From: RPRC01 sp034933285
GTDB taxonomy: Bacteria > Desulfobacterota > Desulfuromonadia > Geobacterales > Geobacteraceae
Assembly (NCBI GenBank): GCA_034933285.1
Contig: JAYFNT010000003.1
Span: forward strand, 85,234 to 149,233
DNA: 64,000 nucleotides
Reading direction: 5' to 3'
In this document: positions 42,030 to 51,616 of the stretch, one piece after another
How positions within the stretch are numbered: the first letter of the stretch is position 1
How the letters are laid out: each line of letters starts with the position of its first letter
The notes under the pieces: generated by a model
Told to the model about the DNA's origin: nothing
The model's database searches: none
Seen by the model: only the letters and a program-made list of their open reading frames with translations
Made by a program: the position numbers and the translations under genes

Positions 42030-43160
42030 ATGTTTACGCTTGAACAGGCTTTTTCATCTTTGTTCGATAAAAATATGGGGGTCGTGAAAGGGGAGCGGAT
42101 ACTGGTCTTCAGCGACACTGCCCGCCTTGACGAGTCTCTATCACCAATGGACGGAGATCGACGCAAGAGGCTTTATCAAGCGGCTTTTGCCGCAGCCGGA
42201 TTTGCGGAACGCTCTTACGGTTCCGGAGATTTCGTCTCATTTCCGTCCACATCCGCCTCGGGAGTTGAGCCTCCCGAAATCCTGTGGCGCAAATCGTTCG
42301 GCGATTCCATTGTCGACATGCTTGTTTCCGAAGGGATTCTTGAAGCACTCATTGCAAAGAAGGCAAGCCCGAACCAGGTGGCGCGCGCCGAGGAGATCGT
42401 GATGTCATTCAGGGAATCGGTTGTTGACGTGGTGGTGGCCATGTCCAACAACTCAACGAGTCATACCAGATTCCGGTCGCTTGTAAACAAGGCTGGGGGA
42501 CGCTTCGCCAGCCTGCCCCATTTTGATCCGGAAATGTTTTTCACTTCAATGCGGGTCGACTGGAACATGTTGGCTGAAAGGACGGGAAGACTTGCGGACA
42601 GGGTGAATCGCGCTGACAAGATCCTGGTTGAAACAACGAACGGCACCAGGATGAACTTTGTAAAAAAAGGGAGGGTTGCGTCTGCCGATGACGGATTGCT
42701 GACGGAACCGGGAAGTTTCGGCAACCTTCCCGCCGGTGAGGTTTACCTGGCGCCTGTTGAAGGGAAAAGTTCCGGAACGATGGTGCTGGAATTTGCGCCC
42801 ACGCGCAAGTTGTCCACGCCGCTTGAACTGGTGGTGGAAGACGGTATGGTGACTGAAATCAGAGGTGATGAACCTTACCGCTGTTATTTGGAGGATAAAT
42901 TCATTCAGAATGCCTTGAACAGGAATATCGCCGAACTGGGTATCGGGACGAACGATCGTGCGACAAGGCCGGACAATATCCTGGAAGCCGAAAAGATACT
43001 CGGCACCATTCACATTGCCCTTGGAGACAACTCGAGCTTTGGTGGTGCTGTAACCACGCCGTTTCACGAAGATTTCGTGTTTTACGGGCCCACGGTCAAG
43101 GCAGAAATGCCAGATGGTCTTACGGAGTTGCTATTGGATAGGGGTAAACTTCTCGAATAG
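42030..43160 (+). CDS. M29-family aminopeptidase
   Basis: A metallo-aminopeptidase of 376 residues related to thermophilic M29 enzymes (AmpS/PepS). The C-terminal metal-binding part is clear: GTIHIALGDNSSFGG near 322-336 and TPFHEDFVFYGPTV near 340-353, with the conserved His, Glu and Asp. The middle contains NGTRMNFVKKGR and PAGEVYLAPVEG, where the family binds metal through Glu. ATG 42030 has AAGGAGG 6 bases upstream; upstream ATGs lie inside the hairpin. It is divergent from the DAHP synthase gene. Confidence 0.85.
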   Translation: MFTLEQAFSSLFDKNMGVVKGERILVFSDTARLDESLSPMDGDRRKRLYQAAFAAAGFAERSYGSGDFVSFPSTSASGVEPPEILWRKSFGDSIVDMLVSEGILEALIAKKASPNQVARAEEIVMSFRESVVDVVVAMSNNSTSHTRFRSLVNKAGGRFASLPHFDPEMFFTSMRVDWNMLAERTGRLADRVNRADKILVETTNGTRMNFVKKGRVASADDGLLTEPGSFGNLPAGEVYLAPVEGKSSGTMVLEFAPTRKLSTPLELVVEDGMVTEIRGDEPYRCYLEDKFIQNALNRNIAELGIGTNDRATRPDNILEAEKILGTIHIALGDNSSFGGAVTTPFHEDFVFYGPTVKAEMPDGLTELLLDRGKLLE

Positions 43161-43174
43161 TCCAATACAAAATT

Positions 43175-43228
43175 GATTCCATCCGGAAAGTCTCTCTGGG
43201 TCCGGAGCGGGAGTTTCCGGATGGAAAC
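43175..43228 (+). repeat. Palindromic repeat, short copy (GATTCCATCCGGAAA family)
   Basis: GATTCCATCCGGAAAGTCTC at the left is complementary to GTTTCCGGATGGAAAC at the right, with TCCGGAGCGGG between. 54 bases, between the aminopeptidase and clpB genes. Confidence 0.8.
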
Positions 43229-43262
43229 GAAACAGTTCCTTCATTTGATTTTCTTCCCCTCC

Positions 43263-43292
43263 TTGACAGTCCGGCAGTGCAGTGCATATCCT
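43263..43292 (+). promoter_or_regulatory. Candidate promoter for clpB
   Basis: TTGACA at 43263-43268 is followed after 18 bases by TATCCT (43287-43292), with TG upstream of it. A housekeeping-type promoter; no heat-shock sigma consensus was seen. Confidence 0.4.
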
Positions 43293-43329
43293 TTCAGTAA
43301 TATGATGTAGTGAAAGGGGAGCATGTCTA

Positions 43330-45924
43330 ATGATACGTCCTGAAAAAATGACCATAAAAACCCAGGAAGCTTTGGGTTCCGCGCAGCAACTGGCAGCGTC
43401 GCGACAGAACGGGTCGATCGAACCGGAGCACCTTCTCCTTGCATTGCTTGACCAGGAAGGGGGATTGACCGGATCGATCCTGCAGAAGATAGGGGCCAAT
43501 GCGCAGTATGTACGCTCAAAGGTGGAGGAGGCGCTGAAGCAGCTGCCCCAGGCAACCGGCGCCGGGGCGCAGGTCTATCTGTCATCGGCCCTGCACCATG
43601 CTCTGGATGCGGCCCAGCGCGAATCCGAGGCCATGAACGATGAATTCGTTTCCACCGAGCACCTTCTCCTCGGGCTTATCGAGGAAAAAGGCAGCAGGGC
43701 ATCGTCAATCCTGATCGACAACGGAGTATCGCGTGACTCGGTTCTGGCGGCGCTCAAGGACCTTCGCGGCGACGAGCGGGTGACCGACCAGAATCCGGAG
43801 GAAAAATACCAGGCACTGGCCAAATACAGCCGCGACCTGACCGATGCCGCCCGCAAGGGAAAGCTGGACCCGGTCATCGGACGTGACGATGAAATCCGGC
43901 GCGTGATCCAGGTGCTCTCCCGCAGAACCAAGAACAACCCGGTGCTCATCGGCGAGCCGGGCGTTGGCAAAACCGCAATCGTGGAAGGGCTGGCCCAGCG
44001 CATCATCTCCGGCGATGTGCCGGAGACCCTGAAGAACAAGCGTATAGTTGCCCTGGACATGGGGGCGCTCATTGCCGGCACCAAGTTCCGCGGCGAGTTC
44101 GAAGAGCGGCTCAAGGCGGTCATCAAGGAAGTGACCAAGTCAGAGGGGAACATCATCCTGTTCATCGACGAGCTCCACACCCTGGTGGGCGCAGGCGCTG
44201 CGGAAGGGGCCATGGATGCATCGAACCTCCTTAAGCCGGCCCTTGCCCGGGGAGAGCTGCACTGCATCGGCGCAACCACCCTGAACGAGTTCCGCAAGCA
44301 CGTGGAAAAGGATGCAGCCCTTGAGCGCAGATTCCAGCAGGTTTTCACCGGAGAGCCGAGCGTGGAGGACACTATCTCGATCCTGAGGGGCCTTAAAGAG
44401 AAGTACGAGGTTTTTCACGGAATACGTATCCAGGACAGCGCCATCGTGGCGGCAGCGACGCTGTCCGATCGCTACATCACCGACCGTTTCCTTCCGGACA
44501 AGGCCATCGACCTTATCGACGAAGCTGCGTCGCGTCTCAGGATCGAGATCGACTCCATGCCGACCGAGATCGACGAGATCGAGCGCAGAATAATCCAGAT
44601 GGAGATAGAAAAACAGGCGCTCCTCAAGGAGCACGACCCATCTTCCCAGGAGCGTCTTCGCAAGCTCGCGGACGAACTGGAAGACCTTGAATCGGAATCT
44701 GCGAAACTCAAGGTTCACTGGCAACAGGAAAAGGAAATCATAAGATCGCTGCGCGACCTGAAAAACCGATTGGAGGAAAAGAAAACCGAAGCCCAGCGCA
44801 TGGAACGGGAGGGAAACCTGGGCCGTACCGCGGAAATCCGCTATGGCGAGATCCCGGCTATCGAAAAGGAAATGGCGGAGAAGAACCTGGAACTGGAACA
44901 GGCGCAGCGGGAAGGCAAGATGCTGGCCGAGGAGGTGGACGGCGACATGGTGGCGGAGGTTGTGGCCAAGTGGACCGGCATCCCGGTATCGCGCCTCCAG
45001 GAGAGCGAGTCGTCCAAGCTGGTGAGCATGGAGGACCGCCTCAAGTCAAGGGTAGTGGGGCAGGACGATGCCCTGCTGCTGGTGTCCAACGCAGTGCGGC
45101 GCGCCCGGTCGGGCCTTGCCGACCCGAACCGCCCCATCGGGTCGTTCATTTTCCTCGGGCCGACCGGCGTGGGCAAGACAGAGACCGCCAGAGCCCTGGC
45201 CGAGTTCCTGTTCGACGATGATCAGGCCATTGTCCGCATCGACATGAGCGAGTACCAGGAGAAGCATACGGTGGCGAGACTCATCGGCGCACCACCGGGC
45301 TACGTGGGCTATGAAGAGGGAGGTCAGCTCACCGAAGCGGTGCGGCGCCGTCCTTACAGCATCGTACTCTTCGACGAGATTGAAAAGGCTCATCCTGAAG
45401 TGTTCAATGTGCTGCTCCAGGTGCTGGACGACGGAAGGCTCACGGACGGGCAGGGACGAACCGTGGATTTCCGCAACACGGTCATTATCATGACAAGCAA
45501 CCTTGGCTCCCAGTGGATCCAGCAGTACGGGGCCACTGATTACGCCCGAATGCGGAGCATGGTAATGGAAACGCTCAAGGAGAGCTTTAAACCCGAGTTT
45601 CTCAACCGCGTGGACGAAGTGGCCATCTATCACGCCCTGCCGCTGGATCAGATAAAGAAGATTGTCGGGATCCAGATCAAGGCGCTGCAGGAACGACTCG
45701 CTGAACGGCGGCTTACCCTTGAGATAAGCGACAAGGCCCGGGAATTCATAGCCCAGGAAGGGTATGACCCCGCTTACGGCGCGCGCCCGCTCAAGAGGAC
45801 GCTTCAGCGGCGTGTCCAGGACCCGCTTGCCCTGATGCTCCTGGAAGGCAAGTTCGTGGAGGGAGATACGGTGCTCGTTGATTTGTCGATCACCGGTGAA
45901 GGCCTGGTCATTCGGAAAAAATGA
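43330..45924 (+). CDS. clpB: ATP-dependent disaggregase ClpB
   Basis: Hexameric AAA+ chaperone that rescues aggregated proteins with DnaK. Full length at 864 residues. The order is: N-domain with two Clp repeats (1-150), first AAA+ with GEPGVGKTA near 207-215 and FIDELHTLVGAG near 278, a coiled-coil middle domain near 405-525 rich in E, K and R, second AAA+ with GPTGVGKTE near 610-618 and LFDEIEKAHPE near 680, and the C-terminal domain with GYDPAYGARPLKR. The coiled-coil middle domain separates it from ClpA and ClpC. The next gene starts in its stop codon. Confidence 0.97.
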   Translation: MIRPEKMTIKTQEALGSAQQLAASRQNGSIEPEHLLLALLDQEGGLTGSILQKIGANAQYVRSKVEEALKQLPQATGAGAQVYLSSALHHALDAAQRESEAMNDEFVSTEHLLLGLIEEKGSRASSILIDNGVSRDSVLAALKDLRGDERVTDQNPEEKYQALAKYSRDLTDAARKGKLDPVIGRDDEIRRVIQVLSRRTKNNPVLIGEPGVGKTAIVEGLAQRIISGDVPETLKNKRIVALDMGALIAGTKFRGEFEERLKAVIKEVTKSEGNIILFIDELHTLVGAGAAEGAMDASNLLKPALARGELHCIGATTLNEFRKHVEKDAALERRFQQVFTGEPSVEDTISILRGLKEKYEVFHGIRIQDSAIVAAATLSDRYITDRFLPDKAIDLIDEAASRLRIEIDSMPTEIDEIERRIIQMEIEKQALLKEHDPSSQERLRKLADELEDLESESAKLKVHWQQEKEIIRSLRDLKNRLEEKKTEAQRMEREGNLGRTAEIRYGEIPAIEKEMAEKNLELEQAQREGKMLAEEVDGDMVAEVVAKWTGIPVSRLQESESSKLVSMEDRLKSRVVGQDDALLLVSNAVRRARSGLADPNRPIGSFIFLGPTGVGKTETARALAEFLFDDDQAIVRIDMSEYQEKHTVARLIGAPPGYVGYEEGGQLTEAVRRRPYSIVLFDEIEKAHPEVFNVLLQVLDDGRLTDGQGRTVDFRNTVIIMTSNLGSQWIQQYGATDYARMRSMVMETLKESFKPEFLNRVDEVAIYHALPLDQIKKIVGIQIKALQERLAERRLTLEISDKAREFIAQEGYDPAYGARPLKRTLQRRVQDPLALMLLEGKFVEGDTVLVDLSITGEGLVIRKK

Positions 45925-46883
45925 GGTCGAGCTTCATGCCCGGTACCGTTAACATCGGCGTCAGTTCCTGCCTTCTCGGCGAAAAGGTCCGTTATGACGG
46001 GGGACACAAACATGACCGCTATATTACCGACACCCTGGGCCGCTTCTTCAATTTCATACCGGTCTGCCCCGAGGTCGGATGCGGGCTTCCCGTCCCGCGC
46101 GAGGCCATGCGTCTCGAGGGGAATCCGGCGGCGCCCCGCCTGGTAACCGGCAGGACCCGCACCGACCTGACGCAGAAGATGCTCGATTACTGCGTCGGGA
46201 AGGTTGAGGAACTGGCAGGTGAGGAACTGTGCGGTTTCATCTTCAAAAAAGATTCACCAAGTTCCGGGCTGTTCCGCGTCAAGGTCTATGGCTCCGGCAT
46301 GCCGGTCAAAAGCGGACGCGGCCTGTTCGCTGCCGCAGTCGTGGAACGCTTTCCATATCTGCCGGTTGAGGAAGAGGGACGTCTCTGTGACATGGATCTT
46401 CGTGAAAATTTTATTGAACGGGTTTTTGCCTATCGGCGCTGGAAATCTTTTGTAACGGGGGCTGGGGGGCTTGGCGGTCTGGTTGAGTTCCATGCCTGTC
46501 ACAAGCTTCAGATCATGGCTCATTCACCGGATATTTACCGGGAAATGGGAAGGCTCGTCGCAAGCGGGAAAGGAACAGATCCCAACAGTCTCATGGCCAG
46601 CTACCTCGAACTGTTCATGAAAGCATTGTCCCTGCAAAGCACGGTAAGAAAGAACTGTAATGTGCTGCACCATATCATGGGATATTTCAAGAAGAATTTG
46701 ACCCCGGCGGAAAAGCAGGAGTTGCTGGGCATAATCCGCCGATATGGCGAGCGTTTGATACCACTGATAGTGCCGGTAACAATGCTCAAACATTACATCG
46801 GCAAATATGACCGGGAATACCTGGGGAAACAGACTTATCTGGAGCCGCATCCAGGCGAGCTTATGCTCAGGAACCATGTGTGA
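45921..46883 (+). CDS. DUF523 and DUF1722 domain protein
   Basis: A two-domain protein of 320 residues. The N-terminal DUF523 covers about 10-155, with VSSCLLGEKVRYDGGHK near 15-31, CPEVGCGLPVPRE near 49-61 and FIFKKDSPSSG near 105. The C-terminal DUF1722 (YbgA-like) covers about 190-310, with FHACHKLQIMAHS and TMLKHYIGKYDREYL. Conserved Cys suggest a metal or redox site. The function is uncertain; this fused form is common. The ATG at 45921 overlaps the clpB stop by 4 bases; ATG 45936 is an alternative start. Confidence 0.85.
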   Translation: MRSSFMPGTVNIGVSSCLLGEKVRYDGGHKHDRYITDTLGRFFNFIPVCPEVGCGLPVPREAMRLEGNPAAPRLVTGRTRTDLTQKMLDYCVGKVEELAGEELCGFIFKKDSPSSGLFRVKVYGSGMPVKSGRGLFAAAVVERFPYLPVEEEGRLCDMDLRENFIERVFAYRRWKSFVTGAGGLGGLVEFHACHKLQIMAHSPDIYREMGRLVASGKGTDPNSLMASYLELFMKALSLQSTVRKNCNVLHHIMGYFKKNLTPAEKQELLGIIRRYGERLIPLIVPVTMLKHYIGKYDREYLGKQTYLEPHPGELMLRNHV

Positions 46884-46911
46884 ACGGCCGTGTGGATGCT
46901 TGATTGCGCAG

Positions 46912-49449
46912 CTAGCTGCGGTTATGCAGCAATTCGCGCACTTTTTCCAACAGAAGCCAGGGGGCTACGGGTTTGGGAAGGAAATGCAGCCCCTCCTCAA
47001 GTATTCCTTCACCGCTGAGAAACTCACCGGTGTACCCGCTGAGAAAAAGTGTCTTGACGTCGGGACGGATTTTAATTATTTCGTTGTGCGCATCCTTGCC
47101 GCTCTGCTTGGGCATGATGATATCGAGAATGACACACTGTATCCGTTCTGAATTATTCGTGAACTTTTCAACAACATCCTTACCGTCAAAAGCTTCGATC
47201 ACGGTATAACCGAATTCCTCCAGAACTGTTTTTATGAAACGGCGTGCATCAGGGTCGTCTTCGGCGATCAGGATCGTTTCAGCTCCCCTCTCCGGTGTCG
47301 CTAGCTGGATGTAAGCCGATTCTTTCGAAGACTCCTGGACCAGTGGGAGATATATCCCGATTGATGTGCCCAGACCCTGTTCGCTCGTGATGTCGACATA
47401 GCCGTTCAACTGCCTTATTATTTCATAGACGATTGCAAGACCAAGCCCGGTGCCTTTGCCGACTTCCTTTGTGGTGAAGAACGGTTCGAATATCCTGTCC
47501 CGTGTCCTTTCATCAATACCGACACCAGTATCTGAAACTGACAGGAGAAGGTAGTCCATCTCTTTATCGATGGCAGTTGACGGTTGAAGTTCCATATCCA
47601 TATGCTTGTGCTCAGTGGAGATCGTAAGGATTCCACCTCGTGGCATCGCATCGCGTGCATTTGTGACCAGGTTGATGACGATTTGTTCGAGTTTTGTCTC
47701 GTCACCGAGTATGATGAGTTCTTCGGGACAAAGTTCCATCCTTATCTCGATATCTTCGCGAATCAGCCTGGAAAGGAATTTTTCTGCTTTTTTCAAAACT
47801 GTGTTTATGCTCAGTGGCTGAAGACATATGATCTGTTTCCTGCTGAATGCAAGCAGGCTGTCAGTGAGCGCGGCAGCCCGTTCGGACGCGAGCCTTATCT
47901 GGTCTACATGCTTCTTGAGTTCTTCGTTTTCCACCTTCATGCCAAGGAGAAACACATAGCCTGTAATCGCCGTGAGAATATTGTTGAAGTCATGAGCAAT
48001 ACCACCGGCCAACTGGCCGATGGCTTCCATCTTCTGCGCTTGCAGAAGCTGCTCTTCCAGATGCTTGCGGTCGGTTATGTTGCGTACGATGCCTCGATAG
48101 CCGATCAAGCCGCCGATGGCGTCGAAGATTGGAACTCCGCCCGTCTCCAGCACAATGATCCGTCCGTTCCGGTGCAGGTTTCTGCTTGTCACGGCCGGGA
48201 AGGGCCGCCTGGCATCTCTTGCCGCGGTGACAATCTCTCTCGTTTTCTCCCGGTCTTCCTCGAGAATGAAGTCAAACAGAGTTTTTCCGATAATTTCCGC
48301 GGGCTTGAAGCCCAGAAGATCATTTACCTTGGGGCTGGCATACGTGAACCTGAAATTTGAATCCACTTCCCAAATCCAATCGGAGGTGGCTTCGACAAGT
48401 GAGCGGAAACGGGCCTCGCTTTCACGGAGCGCGTCTTCTGTCTGCTTGCTTTCGGTTATGTCCCGAACTACAGCCAGTAAACGGTTTTCTCCCTTGAGCG
48501 CCACCTTTTTCAGGTTCACTTCCACCATGAACACATGGCCGTCCCTGTGGCGTGCTTTCCATTCAAAGCACTGGAGGGTTCCGGCGGCGGCTTCGTGAAC
48601 CCTGTGAAGCGCCTCTTCATGGTCAAACGGAGAATACATCGCGCTTGTCATTTCGGGTGAAAGCATGGGGAAGTCGTCCCGCGTATAACCGAACATTTCA
48701 CAAGCCATTGAGTTGATTTCAAGTATCCTGCCTGTTTCCATGTCATGAACGAAAATGGCATCGGTGACAGAGTCGAATATCGTACGGTAATTGTCTTCAG
48801 ATATCCTGAGGGCTTCCTGTGCCTTGATGCGCTCGCTGATGTCATGCACTATGGAAAAAAAGAATTGGCGGCCCCTTAGGATAATCGGTGTGCAGTAAAT
48901 TTCAACTTCCCTGACATCTCCATTGCGCAGGCGGTGCCTGGACACGTAATAGTTGTTGACCTGGTCCGACAAGTCGTGCAAGCCGTTTCTGATTTCATTT
49001 TCAGACTGGATGCTGAGATCATTGAGCTTCAGATGCTCGAACTCACGCGGTGAATACCCGTAAAACCGGCGCGCGGCTTCGTTGGTGCCGTAGACGGAAA
49101 GGGTTTCCGTATCAACAAGATACATGATCGCGCGGTGTTTTTCGAACATCTGGCGGAACTGTTCCTCGGACTGCGCAAGTGAGGAGCGCGCCAGCATGCA
49201 TTCCTTGTTTTCAGATTCCAGAGCGTTCTGGGCGGAGAGCAGTTTTACGGTATGGCGGCGTACAAGCCAGAACAGGAGCGCGGATGTCACGATGACGTAT
49301 GCGAGACCCTTGTACATGGACCAGGCCGCCATCTGGGACTTGTTATGGGCGAGAATGCCGACCATGCTGTCGGAATAATAAATCCACACCGCTCCGAGAA
49401 GCGCATAGAGTGAGGCGATGAAAATGGGGGCCCTTCGGGGTTTAAACAC
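46912..49449 (-). CDS. Membrane hybrid sensor histidine kinase with three PAS domains and a receiver
   Basis: An 845-residue hybrid kinase. A two-helix membrane module (LYALLGAVWIYYSD and YKGLAYVIVTSALLFWLV) is followed by PAS domains near 95-215, 220-340 and 345-470, each ending in a DITE/DISE/NITD-type motif. The kinase core has the H-box GQLAGGIAHDFNNIL near 485-500, N-box NLVTNARDAMP and G-boxes DTGVGID and GTGLGLAIVYEI. A C-terminal receiver has the phosphoacceptor Asp in CVILDIIMP near 775 and KP near 825. It has no DNA-binding output, so signal probably passes on by phosphotransfer. The membrane module resembles the kinase at 30 kb. Confidence 0.92.
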   Translation of the reverse strand: MFKPRRAPIFIASLYALLGAVWIYYSDSMVGILAHNKSQMAAWSMYKGLAYVIVTSALLFWLVRRHTVKLLSAQNALESENKECMLARSSLAQSEEQFRQMFEKHRAIMYLVDTETLSVYGTNEAARRFYGYSPREFEHLKLNDLSIQSENEIRNGLHDLSDQVNNYYVSRHRLRNGDVREVEIYCTPIILRGRQFFFSIVHDISERIKAQEALRISEDNYRTIFDSVTDAIFVHDMETGRILEINSMACEMFGYTRDDFPMLSPEMTSAMYSPFDHEEALHRVHEAAAGTLQCFEWKARHRDGHVFMVEVNLKKVALKGENRLLAVVRDITESKQTEDALRESEARFRSLVEATSDWIWEVDSNFRFTYASPKVNDLLGFKPAEIIGKTLFDFILEEDREKTREIVTAARDARRPFPAVTSRNLHRNGRIIVLETGGVPIFDAIGGLIGYRGIVRNITDRKHLEEQLLQAQKMEAIGQLAGGIAHDFNNILTAITGYVFLLGMKVENEELKKHVDQIRLASERAAALTDSLLAFSRKQIICLQPLSINTVLKKAEKFLSRLIREDIEIRMELCPEELIILGDETKLEQIVINLVTNARDAMPRGGILTISTEHKHMDMELQPSTAIDKEMDYLLLSVSDTGVGIDERTRDRIFEPFFTTKEVGKGTGLGLAIVYEIIRQLNGYVDITSEQGLGTSIGIYLPLVQESSKESAYIQLATPERGAETILIAEDDPDARRFIKTVLEEFGYTVIEAFDGKDVVEKFTNNSERIQCVILDIIMPKQSGKDAHNEIIKIRPDVKTLFLSGYTGEFLSGEGILEEGLHFLPKPVAPWLLLEKVRELLHNRS

Positions 49450-49572
49450 GCGGATTCACCTCGCTACCGTCAAATGGCGAGCAGCACCGGTTGACGGCAC
49501 TGTGAACAACGTGGATGGGAATTTCGGATTCGGTCCCGGATCTCTTTGCCGCAGACCGGTTCGGCAGCCATG

Positions 49573-49767
49573 TCATGTCTTGACGAGCCTGTTCAGCTCT
49601 TCGAGCAGCTTGTCGACGTCAACCTTGTGAACCCCTGCGCCGTGTTCGAGTGATTCAAGATCCGCGATCTGGCACTCAAGGCATTCGAGACCAAAGCGTT
49701 TGAGCACCGGCAGCGCCTGCGGGTAGTTACGGCAGATTTCTCCAATCTTCATATCTCTCGTGATCAC
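49573..49767 (-). CDS. DUF1858 small protein
   Basis: A 64-residue protein of the DUF1858 family, often found beside or fused to hybrid-cluster or redox proteins. Signature: IGEICRNYPQALPVLKRFG near 8-26, then LECLECQIADLESLEHGA with two Cys in a C-x-x-C (CLEC). It may act in redox or metal handling. GTG 49767 is chosen because a GAGGTG site lies upstream; ATG 49752 is an alternative. Located between the aminotransferase and the hybrid kinase, all on the minus strand. Confidence 0.75.
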   Translation of the reverse strand: MITRDMKIGEICRNYPQALPVLKRFGLECLECQIADLESLEHGAGVHKVDVDKLLEELNRLVKT

Positions 49768-49781
49768 GTGTCACCTCATGG

Positions 49782-49811
49782 ACGGGATTGACGATCAATT
49801 GACAATCCCGT
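49782..49811 (-). terminator. Hairpin downstream of aminotransferase gene
   Basis: ACGGGATTG and CAATCCCGT form a 9-bp stem around 12 bases. No T-run follows in the minus direction, so termination would be weak or factor-assisted. Confidence 0.4.
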
Positions 49812-49882
49812 TTGGACAAACATCCTGCTGTTCAAGCTTACCGGCCACGCCGGGCGGGTCGGACTCATTGGCCCGGTTGCAA

Positions 49883-51076
49883 TCATACCAGGGCGGAAAT
49901 TGCCTCTTCAATGCGGTCGATTCCTCTCCTGATGTTGTCCATGCTTGTGGCATATGAGAATCGTACGTAATTGTCCGCGCCAAAGGCAATGCCCGGCACG
50001 ACGGCAACCCTGGCCTGTTCGAGGAAAAAGGCGCACAGGTCGGTTGAATTGTTTATGGTTTTTCCGGAAAAGCATTTGCCGTACAGTCCGGATACATTTG
50101 GAAATGCGTAGAAAGCACCGGTCGACATGAAGCATGAAATGCCTGCTATGCTATTGAGTCGCTTGACGATATAGGTCCTTCTTTTCTCAAACTCCGAGAT
50201 CATCATCTTTACTGCGTCCTGTGGACCGTTCAATGCCTCGACCGAGGCTTTCTGCGCGACAGAGGACGCGTTTGAAGTGGACTGGGACTGGAGCTTCGTC
50301 ATTGCGGAGATAATTTCAACCGGGCCGGCAGCGTAACCTATGCGCCAACCGGTCATGGCAAACGTTTTTGAGACCCCGTTCACCACTATGGTGCGGGATT
50401 GGAGCTCGGGAACGGCGGAAGCGATGTTGGCAAAGGGAATGCCGTCATAGAGAAGCTTTTCGTAGATATCGTCGGAAATTATGATGAAGTCGTGTTTCAG
50501 GCAGACATCACCAAGTTTCTTGAGCTCATCACGGGTGTATGACGTGCCCGTCGGATTGCAGGGTGAATTTAAAATGAGCGCCTTCGTCCTGGGTGTTATG
50601 GCCTTTTCCAACTGTTCGGGAGAAATTTTGAATGCGCTCTTTTCGTCCGTATCGATGAAAACGGGCCTGCCGCCTGCGAGCAGCACCTGGTCGGGATAGG
50701 AAACCCAGTAGGGAACGGGGATTATGACTTCGTCTCCTTCCTGGATGAGAGCCTGGGATATATTGTAAAGAGAATGCTTTGCTCCGCAGGCCACGGTTAT
50801 CTGATCGCGTCGGAATCCCAACCCGTTGTCCCGCTGCAGCTTTGAGATGATGGCATCTTTGAGTTCATCGATTCCCCCTACCGGAGTGTAACGGGTAAAA
50901 CCGTCATCGATGGCCTTTTTTGCAGCCAACCGGATATTTTCCGGTGTGTCGAAGTCTGGTTCGCCAACGCCAAAGCCGATGACATCAATACCTTCTGCCT
51001 TGAGAGCTTTTGCTTTCGCGTCGATTGCAAGTGTAGGGGAAGGTTGGATTTTATGCACACGATCTGCCAGTTTCAT
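49883..51076 (-). CDS. aspC: Pyridoxal phosphate-dependent aminotransferase (aspartate aminotransferase type)
   Basis: A class I aminotransferase of 397 residues, probably moving the amino group between aspartate and 2-oxoglutarate. Markers: FGVGEPDFDTPENI near 36, YTPVGGIDELKDAI near 64, NSPCNPTGTSYTRDEL near 170, the Asp-x-Ile-Tyr SDDIYEKLLYDG near 201, and the PLP lysine in NGVSKTFAMTGWRIGYAAGP near 233-252. Subclass I-gamma layout. ATG 51076 has GGAG 6 bases upstream; a 12-residue longer frame has no ribosome site. It follows coaD on the same strand with a 54-base gap. Confidence 0.92.
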   Translation of the reverse strand: MKLADRVHKIQPSPTLAIDAKAKALKAEGIDVIGFGVGEPDFDTPENIRLAAKKAIDDGFTRYTPVGGIDELKDAIISKLQRDNGLGFRRDQITVACGAKHSLYNISQALIQEGDEVIIPVPYWVSYPDQVLLAGGRPVFIDTDEKSAFKISPEQLEKAITPRTKALILNSPCNPTGTSYTRDELKKLGDVCLKHDFIIISDDIYEKLLYDGIPFANIASAVPELQSRTIVVNGVSKTFAMTGWRIGYAAGPVEIISAMTKLQSQSTSNASSVAQKASVEALNGPQDAVKMMISEFEKRRTYIVKRLNSIAGISCFMSTGAFYAFPNVSGLYGKCFSGKTINNSTDLCAFFLEQARVAVVPGIAFGADNYVRFSYATSMDNIRRGIDRIEEAISALV

Positions 51077-51130
51077 GGTTATCTCCATTAAAGGAACGCT
51101 CATCCTTTTCACAGCTGGACGGACATCCTC

Positions 51131-51616
51131 TTATCTGTTGAGTTTAGCGTCAAGAGCCTTTTTTACAAGGGGAGGGACGAGGCCGTCGATGGGGCCGTTC
51201 AGTGAATGAACCTCCTTCACCATCGATGAGGAAAGAAAGCTGTAGAAAACCGAGGTCATGAGAAAAACCGTTTCAACATCTTTAGATATGCCACGGTTGA
51301 TCTGCGCCATCTGCAATTCGTATTCGAAATCGGAAATGGCCCGAAGCCCGCGCACTATCGCCTGTGACTTGCGGGAGCGGGCGTAGTCTACCAGAAGGCC
51401 GTCAAAAGTGTCAACCTTCACCCGTCCGTTTTCTTTTAGGACTGACTGAATCAGATCGACCCTTTCTTCGATGGTGAACAGGGGGCTTTTTCGCTCGTTG
51501 CGGGCAACGGCAATGATGACTTCATCGAAAATCTTCAGAGCGCGGTTGATGATGTCAAGATGCCCGAAGGTTATGGGATCGAAAGATCCGGGATAAACGG
51601 CGATTTTTTTTGTCAT
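51131..51616 (-). CDS. coaD: Phosphopantetheine adenylyltransferase
   Basis: Penultimate step of coenzyme A synthesis, making dephospho-CoA from 4'-phosphopantetheine and ATP. 161 residues, standard size. The nucleotidyltransferase signature YPGSFDPITFGHLDII lies near 8-23 (T/HxGH type), followed by VARNERKSPLFTIEERVDLI, AIVRGLRAISDFEYELQMA near 88-106 and a C-terminal SSSMVKEVHSLNGPIDGLVP. It overlaps rsmD by 4 bases, so the pair is coupled, a common arrangement. Confidence 0.96.
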   Translation of the reverse strand: MTKKIAVYPGSFDPITFGHLDIINRALKIFDEVIIAVARNERKSPLFTIEERVDLIQSVLKENGRVKVDTFDGLLVDYARSRKSQAIVRGLRAISDFEYELQMAQINRGISKDVETVFLMTSVFYSFLSSSMVKEVHSLNGPIDGLVPPLVKKALDAKLNR

